This document shows, one piece after another, positions 15,084 to 21,815 of a stretch of DNA of 28,571 nucleotides. Location: the NCBI GenBank assembly GCA_964580565.1, contig CAZOLN010000021.1, forward strand, positions 1 through 28,571. Direction: 5' to 3'. The notes under the pieces are model-generated. The model saw only the letters and a program-made list of their open reading frames with translations. It was not told the DNA's origin and made no database searches. This stretch comes from DUEL01 sp964580565. Lineage in GTDB: Bacteria > Chloroflexota > Anaerolineae > B4-G1 > DUEL01. The number at the start of each line of letters is the position of its first letter. Position 1 is the first letter of the stretch. Made by a program: the position numbers and the translations under genes.

Positions 15084-15812
15084 ATGCGAATACGGGCTGT
15101 CGTCGCCTACGACGGCACCGATTACCAGGGTTTCCAGCGCCAACCGAACGGCCCAACGGTCCAGGAGGCGCTGGAGCGAGCCTTAACAAAGGTTACCGGA
15201 GAGCCGGTGAAGATCCTGGCGGCGGGGCGCACCGACACGGGGGTGCATGCAGAGGGCCAGGTGATTGCCTTCGATACCGAATGGCGGCACTCGCTGGAGG
15301 ACCTCCAGCGGGCCCTGAACGCGGTGCTGCCGCCGGACGTGGCGGTATGGGAGGTGGCGGAGGCGCCGCCCGACTTCCACCCTCGGTATGACGCCCGCAG
15401 CCGGCACTACCGGTACACGGTGTACAACCATCCGGTCCGTTCGCCGCTGGCCCGGCGGACCAGTATGCACGAGCCGCACCGGCTGAACGTAGAGGCGATG
15501 CAGGCGGCGGCCCAGAGGGTGGTCGGGGAGCACGACTTCGCCGCCTTCGGCTGGCCGCCCAAGGGGAACAACACCGTGCGGCGGGTGCTTCGGGCCGAGT
15601 GGAGCGGCGAGCCGCCATGGCTCTACTTCGACATCGAGGCGAACGCCTTTCTTTACCGGATGGTGCGCAAGTTGGTGGGGACGATGCTCCGGGTGGGCCG
15701 GGGCCAGATGACGGTGGAGGAGTTTGTTCAGGTCCTGGCCTCTCGGGATCGGTCCAAGGCCGGACCGGCGGCCCCGCCCCAGGGGTTATGTCTCGTCGAG
15801 GTGAAGTATTGA
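15084..15812 (+). CDS. truA: tRNA pseudouridine(38-40) synthase TruA
   Basis: TruA isomerises uridines 38-40 in the anticodon arm of tRNAs. The 242-aa product begins MRIRAVVAYDGTDYQGFQRQ. Its catalytic aspartate is D51 in the signature AAGRTDTGVHAEGQV. Later blocks are DARSRHYRYTVYN, HDFAAFGW and NAFLYRMVRKLVGTMLRVGRG, all typical of TruA. The ATG at 15084 has GGAAAAGGGG upstream. Placement between rplQ and rplM is common in bacteria. The palindrome array separates it from the ribosomal genes upstream. Confidence 0.97.
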   Translation: MRIRAVVAYDGTDYQGFQRQPNGPTVQEALERALTKVTGEPVKILAAGRTDTGVHAEGQVIAFDTEWRHSLEDLQRALNAVLPPDVAVWEVAEAPPDFHPRYDARSRHYRYTVYNHPVRSPLARRTSMHEPHRLNVEAMQAAAQRVVGEHDFAAFGWPPKGNNTVRRVLRAEWSGEPPWLYFDIEANAFLYRMVRKLVGTMLRVGRGQMTVEEFVQVLASRDRSKAGPAAPPQGLCLVEVKY

Positions 15813-15844
15813 TCGAGTCGATTCCTGTCGGGAGTGAGCGAAAG

Positions 15845-16273
15845 GTGAAGACCTACGTAACGAAACCGAGCGATGTAGAACGCGAGTGGTTTGTCGTCGA
15901 CGCTGAGGGGAAGACACTGGGGCGTCTGGCAAGCGAGGTCGCCAAGATCCTCCGCGGCAAGCACAAGCCGAACTATTCCCCCTCCGTTGACGTGGGGGAC
16001 TACGTGATCGTGATCAACGCGGAGAAGATCCGGGTGACCGGTCGCAAACTGGATCAGAAGTACTACTACCGCCACTCGGGCTATCCAGGCGGCTTGAAGG
16101 CGATCCGGTTGCGGGATATGCTGGCCAGGCACCCCACCCGGGTGATCGAACACGCGGTGCGGGGGATGTTGCCGAAGAATCGGCTGGGGAGGCGGATGTT
16201 CAAGAAGCTGAAGGTGTATGCCGGGCCGGACCATCCGCACCAAGCCCAACGGCCCAAGCCTCTAGACCTCTAG
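15845..16273 (+). CDS. rplM: 50S ribosomal protein L13
   Basis: L13 is an early 50S assembly protein. The GTG at 15845 gives 142 aa, identical in length to E. coli L13, starting MKTYVTKPSDVEREWFVVDA EGKTLGRLA. Upstream in-frame codons, including an ATG inside truA, add residues unlike the family and are rejected. Other blocks are LRGKHKPNYSPSVDVGDYVI and GMLPKNRLGRRMFKKLKVYA. GGGAGTG at 15829-15835 can serve as ribosome-binding site. It is followed after 23 nt by rpsI. Confidence 0.96.
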   Translation: MKTYVTKPSDVEREWFVVDAEGKTLGRLASEVAKILRGKHKPNYSPSVDVGDYVIVINAEKIRVTGRKLDQKYYYRHSGYPGGLKAIRLRDMLARHPTRVIEHAVRGMLPKNRLGRRMFKKLKVYAGPDHPHQAQRPKPLDL

Positions 16274-16296
16274 GGTGAAGGAGGAGAAGATCGGGG

Positions 16297-16698
16297 ATGG
16301 CAGAGCAGCGAGTGTACTATGAAGGTGTAGGACGGAGGAAGGCGGCGACGGCGCGCGTTCGCCTGTACCCGGACGGGAAAGGGGAGTTCGTTGTCAACGA
16401 CCGCCCCTTGCGGGAGTATTTCGTCCGCGAGGTGGACGTCATTCACCTGCTGGAGCCGCTGAAGGCCGCTGGCCTCGACGGGCGGTTCGACGTCTCGGTC
16501 AAGGTCCGCGGCGGCGGGATCAGCGGGCAGGCTGGGGCCGTCCGGCTGGGGATCGCCCGCGCGCTCCTGAAGTGGGATCCGGAACTGCGGCCGATCCTGC
16601 GCAAGGGCGGCTTCCTCACGCGGGATGCCCGGGTGAAGGAGCGGAAGAAGCCCGGTCTCAAGCGGGCGCGCAAGGCCCCTCAGTACACCAAGCGGTAG
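16297..16698 (+). CDS. rpsI: 30S ribosomal protein S9
   Basis: S9 reaches into the P site with its C-terminal tail, which contacts the tRNA anticodon loop. The 133-aa product has YYEGVGRRKAATARVRLYPD and GGGISGQAGAVRLGIARALL. The tail is GLKRARKAPQYTKR with the essential terminal K-R. It is the last gene of the ribosomal superoperon; a terminator-like hairpin begins 75 nt downstream. Confidence 0.98.
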   Translation: MAEQRVYYEGVGRRKAATARVRLYPDGKGEFVVNDRPLREYFVREVDVIHLLEPLKAAGLDGRFDVSVKVRGGGISGQAGAVRLGIARALLKWDPELRPILRKGGFLTRDARVKERKKPGLKRARKAPQYTKR

Positions 16699-16773
16699 TT
16701 TCCCCTGGGCTGTGGTCAGTAGCTGTGGTGGGTAGCGGATGGGGCTGATTGGCTCATCCGTCGGGTTGGATCG

Positions 16774-16808
16774 AAGGAGCCCGGTCTCCGCAAGGAGCCG
16801 GGCTTCTT
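16774..16808 (+). terminator. Terminator hairpin after rpsI
   Basis: The inverted repeat has a left arm AAGGAGCCCGG then CTCC, a GCAA tetraloop (16790-16793) and a right arm GGAG then CCGGGCTTCTT. It gives a stem of about 15 bp with one bulge and one G-U pair. The 3' arm ends in TTCTT, but no long T-run follows, so intrinsic strength is uncertain. The location, after the last ribosomal gene and before an unrelated membrane-protein gene, fits an operon end. Confidence 0.7.
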
Positions 16809-16821
16809 GGTAGGAGGGCGT

Positions 16822-17535
16822 GTGGAGCGGAAGGACTGGACCCCCGCACGGGTGATCGGGCTGGTGATCGTGGGCCTCCTCCTGGCGGCGGTCGGTCTGC
16901 TGTGGGGGGACGACCTGTACCGGCTCCTGGCGGACCAGGAGGCGGTCCGTGCCTGGGTGGCGGGGTTCGGACCGTGGGGGCCGGTGGTCGCCATCTTCCT
17001 CCACACCCTCCAGGTCCTCCTCGCCCCCATCCCCGGCCAGACGATCGGGCTGGTCGCCGGATACCTCTACGGTGTCGGACTAGGAACTCTCTACAGTCTG
17101 ATCGGGGTGATGCTTGGCTCCGCGCTGGCGATGGGGCTGGCTCGGTGGTTCGGCCGCCCGCTGGTGGTCCGGTTGGTCGGGGCGGAACGGCTGAGCCGAT
17201 GGGACCGGATCGCTCGGGAACGGGGGCCGGTCTTCTTCTTCCTCGCCTTCTTGCTTCCTTTTCTCCCGGATGACCTGCTCTGTTTCCTCGTCGGCCTGAG
17301 CCCCTTGCCGATCCCCTATATGCTGGTCCTGGCGGCGGTGGGTCGGCTGCCTGGCCTGTGGGTCGCCAGTTGGGTGGGAGCGAACGCCACCACGTTGCCG
17401 TGGTGGGGATGGGTTGGGCTGGGGGTCGGTGGTGTGGCCCTCGCCGTCCTGTTCGCCCGCTACCAGGCCCGGCTGGAGCAGGGAGTCCTGCGGTTGATCG
17501 CCTATATCTCACCGCGGAGGGGGAGGGATCACTGA
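16822..17535 (+). CDS. TVP38/TMEM64 (VTT-domain) membrane protein
   Basis: This 237-aa integral membrane protein belongs to the VTT/DedA-like superfamily; its substrate is unknown, though relatives are linked to lipid scrambling or transport. It has a first helix at about 11-28, then the VTT core. That core includes APIPGQTIGLVAGYLYGVGL (about 68-87), a glycine-rich helix (IGVMLGSALAMGLARWFGRP) and the re-entrant FLLPFLPDDLLCFLVGLSPL segment (about 143-162). The GTG at 16822 with AGGAGGG at 16812-16818 is preferred. An in-frame TTG at 16807 lies inside the preceding terminator stem. It converges with the cax gene. Confidence 0.85.
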   Translation: MERKDWTPARVIGLVIVGLLLAAVGLLWGDDLYRLLADQEAVRAWVAGFGPWGPVVAIFLHTLQVLLAPIPGQTIGLVAGYLYGVGLGTLYSLIGVMLGSALAMGLARWFGRPLVVRLVGAERLSRWDRIARERGPVFFFLAFLLPFLPDDLLCFLVGLSPLPIPYMLVLAAVGRLPGLWVASWVGANATTLPWWGWVGLGVGGVALAVLFARYQARLEQGVLRLIAYISPRRGRDH

Positions 17536-17606
17536 GAGCACTGAAAACATTGAAAACACTGAAAGCGCTGAAAACGCTGAGAACACTGAGGGCGCTGAAG
17601 GTGTTG
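17531..17606 (+). repeat. 9-bp tandem repeat
   Basis: Eight degenerate copies of a 9-bp unit (consensus RCTGARRRC) run head to tail from 17531 to 17602, plus a partial unit. The first copy contains the stop codon of the VTT gene. One frame reads through as repeated Leu-Lys-Thr/Ala until a TAA at 17607, but it has no start or codon evidence. The unit resembles simple 9-nt-period repeats in other bacterial intergenic regions. Confidence 0.8.
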
Positions 17607-17626
17607 TAAGACTCTGTTGGGAAAGG

Positions 17627-17662
17627 AGCCTCCCGCAGGTTATAGAGAACCTGCGGGAGGCT
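17627..17662. terminator. Bidirectional terminator between convergent genes
   Basis: This is a perfect 15-bp inverted repeat, AGCCTCCCGCAGGTT / AACCTGCGGGAGGCT, around a 6-nt loop (ATAGAG). It lies exactly between the convergent VTT (+) and cax (-) genes. Read on the minus strand the stem is followed by CCTTTCCC, a weak pyrimidine tail. On the plus strand no T-run follows. The symmetry and position argue for a shared transcription stop. Confidence 0.8.
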
Positions 17663-17700
17663 GGCAAACTGTCGGGTAGCCAGTGCGGTGGAGAAGTGCT

Positions 17701-18744
17701 CTAGCCCAGGGGAAGGTAGAAGAAGGCCAGGGCCAGGATGGCGTAGACCACCAGGAGTTGGACCCCCTCCATCCAGTTGGATTCCCCGTCGAGGGCGACG
17801 AGGGCGGCGATCAGCGCCGCGGCGGCCAGAGCGATCAGTTCGAACTGGTTGAAGACGAGGGTGAGGGGGTTCCCCATCGCCAGGCTCAGGAACACCAGGA
17901 CAGGTGCGACGAGCAGGGCGACCTGCAGGCTCGATCCGACCGAGATCCCCAGGCTGAGGTCCATATGGTCCTCCGCCGCCACCTGTACGGCGACCAGGTG
18001 CTCGGCCACGTTCCCCACAATAGGGATGATCACGATCCCCAAGAAGAACTCCGACCAGCCCAGGTGCTCCAGCGCGGGCTCCACGACCGCCACCAGTACC
18101 TCGCTCAACCAGGCGATCAGAACGGTGGAGATCCCCAGTACGAACCCCGCCTTGGCTGGGGACCAGGTCGGTTCTGCGTGGGGCGCGCTGGTCGCCCCGG
18201 TGTTGACGCGGAAACTGTAGATCAGCCCGAGGACGTAGACCAGGATCATCACCCCGGCGACCCCCAAGCTGAGGTACTCTACCGCGTCGTGGTTGACCAC
18301 CTCGATGGAGTGGCCGAAGAGGGAGGGGATGGCCAGGGCGATGATGGCCAGGATAAGCATCGTGGCGTCCAGCCCGGCCTGGGAGCGGTCGAACCGCTGA
18401 ACCCCGTGGCGCAGCCCACCGACGAGGAGGCTGAAGCCCATTACCAGAAGGAGGTTGCCCAGGATGGAGCCGGTGATGGACGCCTTGACCAGTTCCAGCA
18501 GTCCGGCGCGGATAGCGAAGAAGGTGATGATCAGTTCCGCCGCATTGCCCAACGTCCCGTTCACCAGCCCGCTCACCCTGGGCCCGGCCCGGACGGAGAG
18601 CTCCTCCGTGCCCCGTCCCATCAGGCCGGAGAGGGGGATGATCCCCAGGGCGGCGGCGGTAAGGGTGAGCAACGGCGGCCCGCCGAGATAGCGGGAGAGC
18701 AGCGCCGCCGGAACGAAGACAAGCAGGATCATCAGGTAGTTCAT
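17701..18744 (-). CDS. cax: Ca2+/H+ antiporter, CaCA superfamily (Cax family)
   Basis: This is a predicted inner-membrane Ca2+/H+ exchanger. The 347-aa protein is almost entirely hydrophobic (about 11 helices). It carries the two inverted alpha-repeat signatures GNAAELI (66-72) and GNVAEH (244-249), whose glutamates are the ion-binding residues in this family. An acidic cytosolic segment like that between helices 6 and 7 in some Cax proteins is not evident; the loop at about 180-198 is short. Its start overlaps the lipid-kinase stop by 4 bp (ATGA), so the two are co-transcribed and translationally coupled. The cation specificity is inferred from the family only. Confidence 0.92.
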   Translation of the reverse strand: MNYLMILLVFVPAALLSRYLGGPPLLTLTAAALGIIPLSGLMGRGTEELSVRAGPRVSGLVNGTLGNAAELIITFFAIRAGLLELVKASITGSILGNLLLVMGFSLLVGGLRHGVQRFDRSQAGLDATMLILAIIALAIPSLFGHSIEVVNHDAVEYLSLGVAGVMILVYVLGLIYSFRVNTGATSAPHAEPTWSPAKAGFVLGISTVLIAWLSEVLVAVVEPALEHLGWSEFFLGIVIIPIVGNVAEHLVAVQVAAEDHMDLSLGISVGSSLQVALLVAPVLVFLSLAMGNPLTLVFNQFELIALAAAALIAALVALDGESNWMEGVQLLVVYAILALAFFYLPLG

Positions 18745-19679
18745 CGCTCGGCTCCTTCGACGAAGAGGTCAGCAGGGGCTTGAGGGGGAACCATCACCCG
18801 CAGCGATCGCGGCACAACGCGGATGGCGACGGGGGTGGTCCCCAGGGGGTCGCCGTCCACTTGCACCGAGATGGGGATCTCCGTATCGACGGTGATCCGC
18901 CGGACCTGCCGATAAACGGTCCGGGGGTCCTGCAGGGGTTTCTCGCCGAAGGCGCGGACCAGGTGACGAACAATATAGGATACCCCCAGCCCCTTGAAGA
19001 CCAGCACGTCCAGCCGTCCGTCGTCCAGGCGGGCCTGGCGGGCGATGGGGAAGAAGGCGTAGGTCTGGACGTTGCTGACCAGGACCAGGAGGACCCGGCC
19101 GCGCACCATCCGTCCGTCCAGCGCGACGCGGGCCCGCACGCCGGAGTAGTTCCGGGCCAGGGTGACGGCGGCGACGATGTAGGGGAGCGCGCCCAGCCGC
19201 TTGATGGGCCGGGAGCGGGGTTCCAGTTCGGCGGTGACCAGGGCGTCGAAGCCGATGCCGGCCCAGAGGAGAAAGTACCGGTCGCCGACCCGCCCGACGT
19301 CGACGGCGCGTATCCGCCCCTCCAGTTGAGCGAGGGCGGCCTCCCGCAGGCGGAACGGGTTGGCGAGGGTGTAGGTGGGGAGGTGGAGTTGCCGCGCCCA
19401 CATGTTGCCGGTTCCGACCGGCAGGATGCCTAGAGCGGTCCGGCTGCCCACGAGCCCGTTGACCGCCTCGTTGATGGTGCCGTCCCCCCCGGCGACCCAC
19501 ACCCCGTCCATCCCGGCCTGGGCCGCCTCCCGCGCCAGCCGTCTGGCGTCGCCGGGGACGCGGGTGACGGTGATCTCGACCTCCCATCCTCGTTTCGCCA
19601 GCGCCTTTCGCACCCGGCGCAGTTCCCGCTCCACGTCCCGCGGGCCGGCGGTGGGGTTGTAGATGATGCGCCCTCTCAT
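18741..19679 (-). CDS. Diacylglycerol/lipid kinase (DAGK catalytic domain)
   Basis: This is a soluble lipid kinase of the DgkB/YegS/LCB5 family that probably phosphorylates diacylglycerol or a related lipid with ATP. The 312-aa product starts MRGRIIYNPTAGPRDVEREL. It has the nucleotide-binding GGDGT (64-68) and the following PVGTGN (87-92), then the C-terminal beta-sandwich with VDVGRV, GIGFDALV and VQVDGDPLG. The open frame extends 13 codons further upstream, but those codons cover a promoter and are not family sequence, so the ATG at 19679 is preferred. No Shine-Dalgarno precedes it. It is coupled to the downstream cax gene. Confidence 0.9.
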   Translation of the reverse strand: MRGRIIYNPTAGPRDVERELRRVRKALAKRGWEVEITVTRVPGDARRLAREAAQAGMDGVWVAGGDGTINEAVNGLVGSRTALGILPVGTGNMWARQLHLPTYTLANPFRLREAALAQLEGRIRAVDVGRVGDRYFLLWAGIGFDALVTAELEPRSRPIKRLGALPYIVAAVTLARNYSGVRARVALDGRMVRGRVLLVLVSNVQTYAFFPIARQARLDDGRLDVLVFKGLGVSYIVRHLVRAFGEKPLQDPRTVYRQVRRITVDTEIPISVQVDGDPLGTTPVAIRVVPRSLRVMVPPQAPADLFVEGAER

Positions 19680-19689
19680 CGCGAGGGGG

Positions 19690-19718
19690 ATTATAGCAGG
19701 GGTGGGCTGGATGGGCAA
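19690..19718 (-). promoter_or_regulatory. Sigma70-type promoter, leaderless lipid-kinase mRNA
   Basis: On the minus strand TTGCCC (19713-19718) and TATAAT (19690-19695) are separated by exactly 17 bp, with an extended -10 TGC. Only 10 nt lie between the -10 box and the ATG at 19679. Transcription should therefore start within a few bases of the start codon. No Shine-Dalgarno is present, which is consistent with a leaderless transcript. Confidence 0.75.
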
Positions 19719-19736
19719 AGGGGATCCTCAGTGTAG

Positions 19737-19776
19737 GCAGAGGGTGCGAAAGGCTTCGCTCCTTCGCACCCTCTGC
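19737..19776 (-). terminator. Terminator after the propeller gene
   Basis: A perfect 14-bp inverted repeat, GCAGAGGGTGCGAA / TTCGCACCCTCTGC, surrounds a 12-nt loop. It lies between the 3' end of the propeller gene (19844) and the lipid-kinase promoter, so it probably ends the secreted-protein operon. A weaker 7-bp hairpin (GAAGAAG / CTTCTTC, 19817-19840) lies immediately after the stop codon. No strong T-run follows either one. Confidence 0.7.
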
Positions 19777-19843
19777 GTAGTTGTGGGCTTTGGCTGCTCC
19801 GGCTCGAATACTGAATGAAGAAGGCCTGACGATCTTCTTCCGG

Positions 19844-21100
19844 TCAATGCCCTCTCACTGCCAGCGGCAGGTAGACCCACGAGGTCGGCACAGCGCCACG
19901 TGCGTAGTACAGCCAGACACCGTCGTACCAGGTGGCGTGTGGACGGGGTGGGTCGGACGAATCGAGAACTAAGGAGACCGACCCGGCCCCGCCGCCTCCG
20001 TAGATTCTTTCGAACTCCCAGGCCGTGCCGTTGAAATAGGCATGTTTCGGGCCATAGGAGCTTCCGTCGTCGTAGACGATGTGGGGTCGGTTGGACCCGT
20101 CCAAGACAAGGGAGGTGGCATCCTGGGTTGTGGAGTCCACTACCTCGAGTATCCATTCCGATCCGTTGTAGTAGGCGTATCTGAGGTAACTGTTGTCGTG
20201 GTCGTAATAACTGATGTGGGGCCTGCCGAGCGTGTCGAGGTCCAGAGACGTCGCTCGGCCGGTGGTGCCGGTGTCGTCCACGGTCTCGATGTGCCAGGCG
20301 GAGCCGTCGTTGTAGGCGTATTTCAGGTCTTCGTTGCCCCCGTAGTAGCTGATGTGTGGTAGAGCCGACGCGTCCAACGCAAGCGAGTTAAACGCGCCAA
20401 CGTAATTGGTGCCGGAATCCACTTCCTTCGTCACCCAGGAGGAGCCTTCGAAGTAGGCATACTTCAGCGCGCAGCAGTCGCCCCACCAGGCAGGGCCACT
20501 GAAATACGGGCCCTGGTAAGCGATGTGCGGACGATCGAATGGATCTAGGGCAAGGGAGGTGAACCTAAATTCAAAACCACTGGCCTCGACCGTCTCTGTC
20601 AGCCACCGGGTGCCGTCGAAGTAGGCATACTTTAGTGCACCGTATTCCAGTATTGCAGTGTACTGATCGATAGGTTTCCAGCGTTCGTAGGTATAGGAGA
20701 TGTGGGGGTGACCGGATTGATCCAGGGCGAGGGAGGGGTATTGGCCCACCACTTCGTAGTAATCCCCGGCGTCCACACCGCTATCTACCGTCTCGATCTG
20801 CCAGGTGGAGCCGTCGTGGTAGGCGTACCTCAGGCCATTGGATGGGTAGGAATAGAAACCGATGTGCGGCCGGTCGGACACATCGAGGGCAAGGGAGGGC
20901 CGGTCTCCGTTCTCTTCGACCTTTTCGACCGACCAAAGTAGGTTTTGGCTGGCAGAGGCCGCCCATTGGCTGTGTGCGGAGTTGGGAGGCGTCGCCTCGT
21001 ATCCTTGGGCCGTAACCGCAGCCGCCAATGTCAGGATCAGCACGAGGGCGAGCATCGCCTGTCCTGCTGGAAACCACCGTCCTTCGACCGAACTCTTCAT
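19844..21100 (-). CDS. Secreted seven-repeat beta-propeller protein with YLPLAVR tail
   Basis: This 418-aa exported protein has a basic N-terminus, a hydrophobic stretch at about 15-30 and a likely signal-peptidase site AVTA/QG near residue 31. Seven repeats begin at about residues 68, 122, 181, 238, 285, 330 and 376. Each reads SLALDxxxRPHISYY...LKYAYxDGSxWxxETVDS. The seventh lacks its last W..ETVD strand, and residues 55-63 (LWSVEKVEE) look like that missing strand, which suggests a closed seven-bladed propeller. The protein ends VYLPLAVRGH, nearly the same tail as the M4 protease in this cluster. The ATG at 21100 has AAAGGAGAG upstream. No catalytic residue is recognised; a binding role is inference. 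Confidence 0.85.
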   Translation of the reverse strand: MKSSVEGRWFPAGQAMLALVLILTLAAAVTAQGYEATPPNSAHSQWAASASQNLLWSVEKVEENGDRPSLALDVSDRPHIGFYSYPSNGLRYAYHDGSTWQIETVDSGVDAGDYYEVVGQYPSLALDQSGHPHISYTYERWKPIDQYTAILEYGALKYAYFDGTRWLTETVEASGFEFRFTSLALDPFDRPHIAYQGPYFSGPAWWGDCCALKYAYFEGSSWVTKEVDSGTNYVGAFNSLALDASALPHISYYGGNEDLKYAYNDGSAWHIETVDDTGTTGRATSLDLDTLGRPHISYYDHDNSYLRYAYYNGSEWILEVVDSTTQDATSLVLDGSNRPHIVYDDGSSYGPKHAYFNGTAWEFERIYGGGGAGSVSLVLDSSDPPRPHATWYDGVWLYYARGAVPTSWVYLPLAVRGH

Positions 21101-21174
21101 TTATACTCTCCTTTCCTGGTTCGCTGAAACCAGCGGGGACCTTGCCCTCCACAGATGGTGAACTCGAGGGCTCG

Positions 21175-21715
21175 CTACGGTCCGATTCTCCACTCCGTGC
21201 CCTCGTTGATGTCCACACCGTAGGTCTCGCTCAGAAAGTTCTGATCGCAGTCGAGGGCGGCCAGGTCGTAGGTTCCGGGCGGGAGCTCGAAGGCGCGCGC
21301 GGCGCCCGACTGGAGGATCTCTTCCGGGCCCAGCCAGTCTTCTCCCCACTCCTCGCTGTCGGACGGCGAGATGAGGATGTAACAGATCGGGGTGTCGGCG
21401 GCGTTGACGACCGTCAGCGTGACCTCGCCCGTCGTGGACTGAGTGGGTACGAGTTCCCATATTCCGGACTGAGACAGATCGAGGCCGTAAGTTTCCACCA
21501 TTGTCTCATCGTTGCAGTCGGTCGCCAGCAGGTCGTAGGTCCCGGGCTCGAGCTCGAAGGCGCGGCTGCGCCCCGGCGGGATCGCCTCGGTTTCGCCAAG
21601 CCAGTCGTCGCCCCAGGTGTCCTCTTCCGAGGGCGAGATGTACACGTAGCACACGTCCTGACCGAATCGGTTGATCAGGGTCAGGGTGACCGTGTTGGCC
21701 TGGGGAGATGATGGG
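21175..21715 (-). CDS. Partial protein with two WGxDWLG domains (5' end in gap)
   Basis: Only the C-terminal 179 residues are visible because the frame enters the assembly gap. After a Pro/Ser-rich linker (PSSPQAN) come two about 80-residue copies. Each reads VTLTxxN...CYxxISPS...WGxDWLG..E.I..G..RAFEL.PGTYDL.A.DC...ETYG.D...W. Each copy has one cysteine in the CY motif and one in the DC motif, a likely disulfide, which fits an exported beta-sandwich. I do not recognise a named family with certainty, and no catalytic site is visible. It is followed after 74 nt by the propeller gene. Whether the preceding hydrolase gene ends within the gap or is fused to this part cannot be decided here. Confidence 0.75.
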
Positions 21716-21815
21716 NNNNNNNNNNNNNNNNNNNNNNNNNNNNNNNNNNNNNNNNNNNNNNNNNNNNNNNNNNNNNNNNNNNNNNNNNNNNNNNNNNNNN
21801 NNNNNNNNNNNNNNN
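21716..21815. other. Assembly gap (100 N)
   Basis: There are exactly 100 unknown bases, the usual placeholder for a scaffold gap of unknown length. It cuts the 3' end of the large hydrolase gene and the 5' end of the two-domain protein. Any reading through the gap is meaningless because its true length, and therefore frame, is unknown. Confidence 0.98.

Noticed and set aside
16807..16821. TTG start for the VTT protein
   Set aside because: It lies in the terminator arm and has no ribosome-binding site. The GTG at 16822 has AGGAGGG just upstream.
17701..17724. YLPLG at the end of the Cax antiporter as another copy of the YLPL tail
   Set aside because: It is the end of the last membrane helix, lacks the following VR, and the protein has no signal peptide. 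Treated as chance.
19680..19718. Upstream start for the lipid kinase (13 extra residues)
   Set aside because: The extra codons overlap a textbook -35/-10 promoter, and the family N-terminus begins at the later ATG.
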